From the NCBI RefSeq assembly GCF_001612745.1, contig NZ_BDBA01000044.1, positions 1 through 64,000 on the forward strand: 64,000 nt of DNA. The letters run 5' to 3'. This document shows, in pieces, positions 13,001-25,000 of this stretch (position 1 is its first letter; the number at the start of each line of letters is the position of its first letter). The notes under the pieces were generated by a model. That model worked only from the letters and a program-made list of their open reading frames with translations. It made no database searches and was not told the origin of the DNA. The position numbers were made by a program, and so were the translations under genes. Source of the stretch: Nocardia amamiensis NBRC 102102 (GTDB lineage: Bacteria; Actinomycetota; Actinomycetes; Mycobacteriales; Mycobacteriaceae).

Positions 13001-16000
13001 GAAGAAGGCCGCCGCCGCCCGATACACGACGACAGGCCGGTTCCTTCGCGACGCCGTCGAAGAACAGCACACCTCCGCAGAGCAACCGGCCAACCCCGAC
13101 CCCGTACCCGACTACATCCGCAACTGCGTCGTCCAATCCGTCCGCGTGGCCGGGGAGGACGGCCTCGTCGGCGCCCGCATACCGCACAAGGACGCGACAG
13201 CATGGCGCGAACTCGTCACCGGCCTTGGCACCGGCATCCACGAAATCCCCGTACCCGAGACCTGGGACAATCCCGACAACGACCCCCTCGCCGCGTACAT
13301 CGACGCGATCCTCGATCCCGACAACGAGATCCACAGCGCTGCTTTCGTCATCGAGGACGATCAGGGCAACGCCCACAGCTACTACGTCACGCAGCTGAAC
13401 GGCCAAGCCATCATCTTCGACACCACCATCGCCCAACCCTCCGCCACCGATCCCGACCACCCCCACATCTCCGGCAAACACGTTGCCCGGGTCCGCATCC
13501 GCGAAAAGTGGACACAGTCCTACCCCACCATCAACCGCGCCTTCGTCGCCTACTTCACCACCATCACCGACCCCGGCGACACCGGCCTCAAAGGCACCCT
13601 CACCCCCCTTCCTCCACCCGATAACGCCAACTTCGGAGGCACCGACAACCCCATCCTGGGCAGGCACGGCAACACCGAATCCGCCACGCAACGCCCCCCG
13701 GTGACCGACCGACAGCGGGAGACACTCAACCTGGTCGCCGCCGGACGAACGAACCAAGAAATCGCAACACTCCAAGGCTCGGACCCCGATCCCACCGACG
13801 CGAATGATGGGACGCAGAACCAGTCCACCCCACCCACGGACACCGACAGCCAGCACCCACCCACGCCCGGCAACCGAATCGACCCTGTCGCACTCGCCCT
13901 CGACGAACCGGAAACGCCCGAATCGACAGCTTCAACCCACCGGGCACCGAGTGACCCCAACGAACACGACCCCGCCCCGCTGCCCACAACCCAGGAACTG
14001 GTCGCGGATCCAGGAAAACTGAAGACGTTGCGGCAGGAAGTCGACGCACTGCGGCAGCAACTCCTCGAACTCAGCAACGGGCGCGCAGATCTGTCGAGCG
14101 CAGCAGCGGTGGACAGGTTGCTGGGGGCGCTGCTGCAACTCGAGCGAGAAGGCAAGCTGAACGCCCGCCAGGCCCGCGCACTCCCGCTGGTCGAGGAGTA
14201 TCGCGAGAAGTCCGGTCTCCTCGACGACGCCGAAGGAGTCCGCGGCGAGCACCGGGAATTCAAAGCTAATGACGCTCGCCGGACGGAGCAGCCGGAAGAC
14301 GCCAGGCCGACCGCCTCCCCCGGACCCGACCCCGTCGCTATCGACCTCGGCCCCGACGAAAACCCACCCGCGGACCGGCAGTCCGACAACGTGGAATCCC
14401 GGGACACCGAACAGCTGCGGACGCTGCGTGCCGCGGTCGCCGCGAGACTGGCAGGCACAGCGGAGGTCTCGAACGATCCCGTGCTGAATCGCGCACCCGC
14501 TCTGATCGATGAACTGGTGGCCGCGCGGCGCCAGCCGGATGCGCAGGTCCCGGCGGAACGGCTGCGGTTGCTGGAGCAGTTCGCGCACCAGATGTCGGCA
14601 TGGTTGGCCGGCGCGGACGAAGCCGCCGAGGCAAACGCCGCCTACGAGCAGGGGCTGCGGGAAGGGACGCCGGCCGTCCTGCGGGCCCGGCAGGACGCCG
14701 CGGAGATCCGGCTCGGATCGGCTCTCGCCGCCGTCGCGGAGGTCTGGGCACAGCCCCGCCCCCAAACAGACACGCTGATCGTGACCCGGCCCGCGGACCA
14801 CCTCCGGCCAGGAGAGACGGAACGGCTGCGCGACGTGGCCGAAACGATCTTCGGGGAGATGGTGGCCGCGGGGCCAGCGATCGATGCGGAGAGCACCCCC
14901 GACCGCCATCAGCTCGCCGAGGCCACGCGGCGCTATGACGCGCTGCGAGATATGTCGCAGTGGCTGGAGGAACTGCTGACCTTCGCGGAGCAATGGGATC
15001 TGACACGGATAGGCCGGGAGCGCCTCTCGTTCCTGCTCGACCACTTCCGCACGATCTCAGAGCTGTTGGCGGCGACCCAGATTCGCGACACTGCGGCCGC
15101 CGCCCTGGCCGGTGCGACCGATCGAGAACGACGACTCGCGCAAGCCGCCGAGAGCTACGGCATGGCCGACCGCGCGGTCCGCAATATCGCGCAGATGCTC
15201 GGCGAACCGCAGCATCGCGCGACGGCCGCTCCCCCGGCAGCGCAACCCGGCGCACCCGTCGTCTGGCCCGGCGCGGACGGACAGCCCGACTTCATCGCAC
15301 AGACCCAGCCCCGGCAGCACGATCTCACCGAGCCCGGTCCCGGCGGGTCGGCGTCGCCCGATCGAACCTCCGAGGACCGCGCAGCGCAGGCCGGATCGGA
15401 ACACCCACGGGGACACCATGTCGAGGAACCCCGCGGCTCCGATGAAACCGCACCGCGGCGCTATGTCGAACAGAACCTGACGGTGGAGGATCTGGGTTCG
15501 GTCGCGGCAGCGAGCGATCAGGGCCAGCACGCGCACAACGAGGACGCCTTTGCCCTGATCCGAGTGAATGTCGGTGGCGAAGAGGCCACCGCACTGATCG
15601 TGAACGACGGTCTCTCCCGGCCGAAGGGCGGTCACCGCGCCTCCGCCGCCGCCAAGGCAGCCGCCCACGATTTCGTGGTGGCGGCGCTGCGGCAGGCCGA
15701 CCGCGACGGCCGGATCGATCCGGTGGCCGTAGTCGAAGGCGCGGTGGCCGCCGCTCAGGAGGCGGTACTCGCCCTGCCCCCGGAGTCGCCCGCAGACAAG
15801 CCGCCCGCCACCACGATCGTGGTCGCGTTGATGGAGTCGGGACGGCTCACCGTCGACTGGGTAGGCGACAGCCGGGCGTACTGGATTCCGCTGGACGGCG
15901 GCCCGCCGATACAGCTGACCAGGGACGACTCGAAGGTCCAGGATATGCTGGACGTCTTCGACGACATCACCCGCGAAGAAGCCGAACACTCGTCGATCGG

Positions 16001-19000
16001 CGGCCCGGGTCTCACCCACGACCTGGGCCGGTCTCTGGACGGGCTGAAACCGCGCGAGAAGGCCCGAGACATACGCGGCTACGGTGTCGTCCTGGCGCTG
16101 ACGGACGGTGTGTGGGAACCGATCAGTCCCGACGACCCCGAACCCATCGCGGCCATCGTCCGGCGATCGCTCGCCGAGGCCCCGGGCGATCTCGGCGCCG
16201 TCACGCGCGCACTGGTACGGGCAGGCATCGAAGCGGGCACAGCCGACGACGTAACCGCCGCAGCGGCATTCCTGTCGGCCGCGAACATCGACACCCCCGC
16301 GAATGCGGCGACGGACCACGACGGGCCCGCGACCCCGGCCAATCGCGGCCCTGACCCCGTCGCGATCGACCTCGGTCCGGACGAAGCCGATCCCACGCCG
16401 GTCGGGTCACGACAACCCGGAACCACCCCGCCGCGGAACTCGCCGAATCGCATCGGGGGACCGCACGGCACGACTAAGGAGGCGAACACCGCCGGCAGAG
16501 TCGGCACCCCGTGGGACAGCGCACTGCAGCTGCGGCAGGTCCTCGAGCAGCATGTCGCGAGCGGACGACCGGAGCTCGCGACCGCCCTGCTCCGGCAACG
16601 GCTCCAGGCCGAGATACCGCGCCTCGCAAAGAATTTCGGTCAAACGGCCGCGCACCACATCGCCGACGAGATATGCGCTACGGCGATCGGGCGCCTCGCG
16701 CAGCTCGGTAACCGAAATATCGAGTTGTGGTTGAACAACATTGCGCGAGAAGTCATCCGGAACCATCGCAGTATCGCGGGCCCCTGGTTCAGCATCCGCG
16801 AGTTCGTTTCCGAGTGCGCACAACTCGAGCAAACCGATCCACTGATCCGGCTGCTGGCCGAAGCCCGAACCACGGATGTGCGGCGGATCCTGGAGGGGTT
16901 GCCGAGCCACCGGCGTGACCGCTTGATCCGCGCCTTCTGGCCCACGGGTCCGGGCACATCACCTACCGCGCCCAACGGCACCGAATCCGATCGTGATGCG
17001 CTCTGGGTCGCAGCACGCCAGTTGGCCACAGCGGTGGCGGCCGCCGCGAACTTCCCTGCCCAGCTACCGGCTCGGGCCGCAAGCAGCGTAGCTCGGATCG
17101 ACCGACCCAGCAGCCCGTCCACAACGACATTCTCTCCCTGGCTCACCAGCAGGGAACTCGAGGTGCTCAACCTGATCTACCAGGGTTTGACCTATGCGGA
17201 AATCGGGCGACGGCTGGATGTCGACCCGAAGGCGGTCAGTAACTACCAGAGGAGTGCGGCCAAGAAGTTCGGTACCGCCGGCGTCATCCCGACGGTCCTG
17301 GCGGCCAAGCGGCAGGGATTCATCCACGACGGGGACCGACCACCGGCCGGTACCGTCCGACTGTCCCGCGAGCAACGGCAACTCCTCCAGTTGATGGCCG
17401 ACGGCCTCACGGATCAGGCCATCGCCGAGGTGCTGGGCGTGGCCACGCTCACCGTCAAACGCCGCCGAGCCCGGATCGGCGCCGTACTCGGCGAGACAGA
17501 GCGAACTCCGATGCTGATGAAAGCCGTGCGGCTGGGAGCCATCGACGAACCCGCGAGCGAAGCGAGCACGCCTAGGCCACCCCGCAGACCGGACACCGTC
17601 GCCATCGATCTCGGCGACGCCGACGAACCTGCGCCGGTCACACCACAGCCGTCGCGCGCCTCTGGACCGGCGGAGCAATCAGCGCAGGGCACCACGACGC
17701 GCGGCGCCACCCCGTGGGCTCGACCCGCACAGAGTGAGACACCGCCGGGAACCGCAGCGCTCAATGTGAGCGTTTCACGGCCTGGTCCTCTGCTGCATCG
17801 GGTCCAGGAGGCGGAGCTGGCCCGGTACCTCTACGGTCGGCCGGAGGTCAAGGCTGCGGCGGTGGCGGTGCTGGACCGGCTGGAGAGAGTGATCAGGGGC
17901 CTGTTCCAGGACGTGCTCGAGGATCTGCCCGCGACGGAGCGGGACGAGCGGATCCGAGCGGTTTTCGACGCGTCCGCGAGGCCGCGGTGGGGCGGCATGG
18001 TGCTGCCGTCGGTGCCGATGGACGAGCTGAAGCGCGACGGAAACCTGCGCGAACTGTTGTCGGCGATGCTCAACGCCATGATTCGCAATGCCGAGCTGGA
18101 AGCAGGCGTGGGTCTGACGTTGGACCAGGGCATCGCCCGGTACATGAATCAGACGCAGGAGTGGCGACGGAGCAAAGCGCGCGAACTGGGGCTGGACTTC
18201 GACGCGCTGGAGGCGGTTCGCGCGGCCGTTCTCGAGGACAAGCAGCCCGGAGAACCGATCACCTGGAAAGACCTCAACTCGGTCAAGTACGTGCGGAAGC
18301 ACGGCGACGCCGCCGATCGGGCCTACGCGGAGTACGAGCGGCGAAAGGCGGCATTCCCCGAACGAAATTCGGACGTGCCACGTCTCACTCCCACTTCCCG
18401 GGATGCCGCCGCGCTGGGCATGCCGCTGTCGCTGCGCGAATTCGCCGCGATGCCGGAGCGGAGAGTGCTGCGTATCAGCAAACTCGAACTCGAGGACGGC
18501 GTGGCAATCCCGCGTCTCGAGGACGGCCGCGTCGATACCTCCCGGTTGGAAGCCCAGCTGAGAGAACACGACAACTCTGTCGCCTATGTCGCGCCCACCT
18601 ACATCCTCGACCCACGCGGACGGCGAATGGTCGACGAAAATGGTTGCCGCATCGCATCTATCAGCGTCTATCACGATGAGGGCACTGTCGGTCCCGAGGA
18701 AGCCTTCGCCCTCGACCACTCCGAACGGGTCATCCAGCTCCCGTGGCGACCGGGATACGTCTACGTCGCCCCCGACGACAGCAACGACGACATCCGCAGG
18801 CTGGCCGAGCAGGAAATCCCCTCGAACGCAGGCATTTCCGGCACCGCCACCCGGATGCTCGCCCGCTTCGACTGGCTGCGCCCGCCGGGCGTCTCCCGGC
18901 ACGGTTTCATTGCGGCGTTGTTCGCCTTCATGCTTCCCCACCAGCACACGGTGTACGAGATCGTGCGGGGCTTGGAGATGGCGGGCGTGCGGATGGGCGA

Positions 19001-22000
19001 CGACCCGGAGTCGATGTACCGCACGATCATCGAACAGTTCGGCCCCGGGCAGCTGCCCGACCGCCCGCCGCATGCCGCGCCGAGTGATACAAAACGGCAG
19101 CCGGCACGGACACCGTGGCAGCCATCCGAATCGCCATCCACTGCTCGGCCCGATCCGGCCGCATCGGAGCCTCGAACAGACGGCTGGACACCCTGGAAGG
19201 ACAGAGCGTCCCTCGCCGAGGCCGCGCGGAACGCAGGCAGCACTCGGAAAGAGTTCGTGCCACACGCTCTCGCAATAACGCCGTGGGCGGTGCAGAAGCA
19301 AGCCACGTCGATCGACGCCGAACTCGGCGTCGAGGGGCGCAACGAGCTGGACGCAGCAATCCGAGCCGGCCAGGCCGGCAGCACCGCCGCGGCCGCCCCG
19401 CGCAATCCGGCCGCGCCGGCCGAGACCACTGATCAGACACCGCAGACCGACAAATCAGCACGCCGCCCCGGAGGCATCGACCCCGTAGCGATCGACCTCG
19501 GCGATCCGGAGGAGCCAGCGGGCAACGAGCCCGCTGAGGAGCCCGCCACATCACAGCAACCGACCGATCCGCCCGCCGAGAAGTCGTTGTCGACGCGAGG
19601 GCTGCTCGTAGTCAACAAACCGTTCGCACGCCTATTGCTGGGCAAGTGGTATCTCCCGGCAGAGGTCGGCAATATTTTCGGCACCAGCCTCGCTACGACT
19701 GCCGGACCCTATGCGCTGTTGAACGCGGACCAATCAGCGGCGGCCGCCGCCATAGCCGCCGCCGCGTGGTGGCTTGCAAAGGGCGCCGAGCCATTGGCCG
19801 GCCGCGGCGCCGACCGTTCCGATCGGCGAAAAATAATGCTCCGGGCCCAAGCGATCGGCGCGGCGGCTGCCGCCACCACCACCGGTTTGTTCCTTTTCGA
19901 TGCGCCGAATCTCGCCCTTACGGTCGCCGCGGCATCACTGGTCGAAGGTACTGCGGCCACCTATTATTTCCGCGCCTTTCAAGCAGCGGCCAAGGACCTT
20001 CTTGTCACCGATGCACAGAAGCAGACAGGCAACGAGCTGAGGAATGTCACCGGATCCGCTGCATCTGTCACCGGACAAGCCCTTGGTCCCGGCCTGGCCG
20101 GCATCGCGCCCGCGGCGCCGTTCGGACTGAACACCCTTTCCTATCTGACGAATTGGGTAAACATAAAGAACTTGTCGTTGCCGCCCCAGACCTTCAGCGC
20201 GCCGCAGTCCCTGTTCCGTGATATTGCAACCGGTGCGCGGGCACTGTGGGACGACAAGTTTCTTCGTGACTACACCGCAATCACCGCGATAAACAACGCC
20301 GCATTTGCGATGATGGGCTTCCGCACCGCCACCGTAGTGGAAGCCTCCGACCTGGGCTGGGCAGGAGGCGCGGTCGTTGCCGCACCCGCCATTGGTGGGA
20401 TAATGAGCGGCGTTCTCTCGAAGGTGACTCGTAACGTAAAGACCACCACCTTTTACCCGATAGCACTAGCCAATATGGCCGGGGGCTTCGCGCTCCAGGC
20501 CGCGACAACCGACCCTGCAGTAATAGCGGCCGCAACATTCTGGGACTCGATGGTTATGTGGACCATGATCGCCAAGGCCGGCACCTACGAGCAAAAAGCC
20601 ATCCCCTCAGAAATATTCGGTCGAGTAGGAGGCGTGAAAGGCGGGATAACGAATGTCCCCGCCGGTGCCGGTCTGTTCGTAGCCAGCGCCCTCATCGGCG
20701 GTGCCGCAGCGAACGCGCACAGCGGCGACACGGTTGCCGCGCTGGCGGCGACCATCAGCGCAATCACCGCGGTCGGCTACGGCGTTGTCCTTTTCGTCAG
20801 ACAGGGCCGCGTCTTCTACCGGATCGTCAGCAAAGGCGGCCGCGGGTGGTTCGGACGACGCGAGCGCCCCGCCGGGACCGAGACCGCAACCGCGCCAACG
20901 CACATCCCGGCAGAAGCGAGCGCGGGCTCGCCCACGCACACGGCTCCGAATACACCCACCCCCGCGCCGGAGGCACCCGCGCCGGAGGTCATTGGCAACT
21001 GCGCCATCCACATGAGCCGCGTCCACCGAGCGCTCGGCGACGACACCGCACCGGAACCCGTCGACAGCGACCCGCGATGGAAGGCCGAAGACAATTGGCG
21101 CATCACCGAAGAGACCCTCGGCGCCCAACTCCGCCCGATGAAGACCAAGGGCCTCGACCCCATTGCCATAGCCGTCGAAAAAATCCGCGACAAACGCAAC
21201 AAAATCGACAGTGCCGCTGTCACCGTTGCCGGACACATCCACTACATCGTCGACGTCGAAGGCCAAATCCTCATCTTCGACACCCTCATCGACACCGCCA
21301 CCACCCCGGATGCGAGCACCGCATCAGAAGCGAAACGCACCCGGAAACAACGTGACCTCCACGTCCGCAACTACGACGGCGACGAAAACGGTGAGACCAA
21401 ATGGAAACCCTCGTACGACACCTTCGAAGAGGCCTTCGCCGCCTATTTCAAGAGCACCAAGACGGGCACCCCCACCCCCGCCCGTCGCCCCCGGCCCGAT
21501 TTCCTGCACCGCAAACACCCGGTGAAGCTCCTCGGCCGACCCGAGGACACCGGCGGGGACGCGGTATCGAGGTTGAGCCCGGCGGAGGTCGGTGTATGGC
21601 TGCGCGACGAATTGCGCCGACTGACGGGCAATCCCGACGTTGAGGTCCACGAATTCGACCGGCCCGATCTCGACCCGGAGACTATCCGTGAGATCGCCCG
21701 GGCTTTGGTCGACATGGCCACGCAGCACCCGCAGGTCGATATCGGCAGCATCGACATCGGCGAGCTCTCGTCGAAGGTGGGCGCGAGGACGATGTCGAAG
21801 ACCGATCCCATCACCGGTGCCGTCACAACCGAATGGATGACGTTCAACGCCGACTTCGCCGCGAATCCGGACGAACTTCATCGGTGGATGCAGGACCGAA
21901 TCGCCTCCGGGAAGGCGCATCCCAGCATGGCCGACCGTCCTGCGTATGCGATCGTCGTGCACGAGTTTGGCCACATGCTCGACTACGCGGGGCGGCGGGA

Positions 22001-25000
22001 GGCTAACTACCGTGCCGAGGAGATGCTGTTCGATCATTACAAGGCAAATCGCCTGGGAGAGAAAACTTACGCGGCGTTTACGGCCTGGCTGCACCGCTAT
22101 CTGACCGTATACAGCTTCGACAAGAACGGCTATTTCAACCCGACCGAGGCGTTGGCCGAGGCCTTCGCCGATGTCGTGCTCAACGGCCGCGACAGTGTCA
22201 ACGATCCGGTGGGGCTGATGTACGACCTGCTGGTGGACTCCGTCGCTGCACCCCGAACAACGGCCGACAGCGGCGAGGTGGACCACTCACCGGACCCCGA
22301 GCCTGAGCCCGAGCAGGAAGTTACGCAGGTCATCGACCAGATGCGCGACCTGGAGAGTGCGCTCAGGCAACTGGCCGACAGCGCCGGAATGATCGACCCG
22401 ACCGTGCTGCTTCGTATCCGTGCGGAATTGGACGCCCTCATGGACGACCGGCTGGCAGCCCGCCCGGATGCCGCGCGCCGGCACGATCAGACGATTGCCA
22501 CGCTGCGGGATTTGACCTCTCGCTCGGACCTCACCGAGAGCGATGTCCGAGCGCTCGCCGAGATCGTCCCGATGAAACGCAGCCGAATGTCAGGGTTGTT
22601 GCGCGGGGCGAATGATCGCTACGTCCAAGCGCTGCGCGCGGCGGCCCGTTCGCTGCTCGCGGATCTCGACGCCGACCGACCCCCGCGCGTGGCCGTGGAC
22701 CTGGCTGTCAGCGAATTCTTCCACGGCCTCCGCGCCGAGGTCGACGATGTGGTGCGAAAGTTCTACTCCGGCAGTAACTCCGAGTGGACCGTACCGCGCT
22801 TGCTCGACAACAGCCGTTCGATGCTGTCCGCTGCCGAGGCCGCTCGGCGGGCCATCACCAGCGCGTGGCGCCGCATCCCCGAGGATCGGCTGCTGCCGCT
22901 GTTGTCGGAACTCGCCCGGGGCGGGCTCGGCCGAGATGACGTCATCGATGACGTCATCGCCAGACTCCCTGCGCCGCTGGGTGTGTCGGGCGGCGTCCGG
23001 GAATCACTGCGCCGGGCAGAGAATGCGGTGTTGCGCAGCTACACCGAAGCCGCGGTGCGCGGGTACGTGTTCGGGGAGCAAGACGCGCGGACCATCACGG
23101 CCTTCGAAGAGGCTACCGCGAGGGTGCGCGCTGCGGTGGGTCTGTCAGAGACCGATCGGGACCTGTCCGCCGAGGTGCGCGACGCCGTGGTCCGGGCCCT
23201 CTCGCTGAACGGTGTCCCCGCCTCCGACACCACACCACCGTCGACGCACACAGGAACGACCCCGGGTAACAGCGCCGACCCCGTCGCGATCGACCTCGGC
23301 GACGGCGACGAGCACGAACCCACACCACCGATCGACGACGCCGAGTCGCCTGACCCGTCGGCCGCGCCGGCGGAGGGACCTCGGGCGAGCAGGACGGCAA
23401 CCGAGATCGTGGCCGCCCTGGAGCACGCCGACTGGCTGCCGATCGAGGTCAGGGCCGCTGTAGGTGATAACCGGCGAGCGTTGGCCCGGCGTGTCGACAA
23501 ACTCCCCGATCTGCAGCGAGAATGCCTGCGCCAGAAGCTCGTCGAGGGGCACACGACCGCTGCGGTGGCCAGACTTCTCGGCAAGAGCCGCGGGGCCGTC
23601 ACCATGGCCCAGCGCCGCGCCATGGCGAGCTTGTCCGAGATGCTGCCGCCCGGTTCGCTAGCTTGGCTGCAGGCTCCGCAGAAGACAGCGCAGATTCAGG
23701 CGGCCGAGCAGGACAAGACCCCCGACGCGACCGCGCCACCGGTGATTTCCGAAGAAGACGCGGCGCTCGACGCCGAAATACGTGAGCTGGAGCGTGCGCT
23801 CGGCATCGAGACCGATGCCGAGCGCACACTCGAGCTGACGTTGTATATGGAGGACAAATTCCGGAATGTAGCGATCGCGGCGGGGGTGGATCGGCCCGAG
23901 TTGCTCTTCGGACGTAAGGAGTGGCTGAGCTGGCTGGAAGCTCGCCACTACGCAAAAAAGCATCTCGGCGACGAGCTGAGCGTGGAGTTCATCCTGAAAT
24001 TGCATGAGCTGCTCGGGCGGCGGATGGACCCGGAGTCGGCAGGAAAGTTCGGTTATTCGAAAAACAGCAACTTTGGCTCGTTGTACTGGCCCGCATCCGA
24101 ATACGAGCGTGCGGCAATCAGTGCCAACCGTCTTCTCACCTATGTGCCTGGGCCGCTCGAATCCGGCCCGTACGGTGTCGTGTTCTATCCGGCAGACGAC
24201 GGTAAGCCAGGAGCACGCCGGGTCCGAGTCCTGGATGCGCCGTTGACCGAGGCGGAGATCGCGGCCATCAATAAGGATCCATTGCTCGGATACCGGCCCG
24301 CACTCCGGACCCAAGAATACGGGATCATCGTATACCCGAATTTCGGCGGCCTGGACGGGACGGCCGCGGACGTAGCAGCGATGTGTGAGTCGTTCAACGC
24401 CGCAGTGACCAATCCCGACAAGGACCCCTACGAAGTAGCCGCAGACCTGGAGCTGTGGAGCATTTCCGGGCATCACGGGAAGGGCGACTATCACGGCCGG
24501 CTGTCCAGAATCCTGCTGAATTGGGCGCTCGAAAAGCAAGGAAAGCCCGCCAGCGCCATTCCAGAGTTCGACGAAGATCTCCTCACCATGCGGGACGACT
24601 GGGTGGACACGGTCAAGGCGGGAAGCCTGCGGTACCGACTGCTCGAAGCCCAGGTCGAACAATCCGCGGGCACAGCGGATCCGGTGTCACTGCTCGGTCT
24701 CGCCGGTGCGCGAGAGCGCTACCGCCGCATGGGTGGAAGGCCCGCGCCGTTCGTGCCGGGAGAACAGCACGATGCCCTCGCCTGCAAGCGACTGCTGGCC
24801 ACGCTGCTGTCGGACGCGCCGCTCCCCGAAACCGACGAGCAGGTACTGGCAATCGTCGACCGATCGCTGCGTGAAGGGCCGAATGGGGGCAGGGACACAG
24901 CGCACCAGCCGGATACCACCCCGCACGAACCCGCAAAGCCGACATCATCCGGCAACCACATCGACCCCGTCGCCATCGACCTCGACCCCCACGAACCGGA

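Noticed and set aside
15715..15760. IDPVAVVEGAV inside the PP2C module as another linker copy
   Set aside because: It lies within the folded phosphatase core, lacks the acidic Pro-rich tail and is not at a module boundary.
21145..21185. LDPIAIAVEKI inside papain fold 2 as a linker copy
   Set aside because: It sits between the catalytic Cys and His and continues as a helix. Resemblance noted but not counted.
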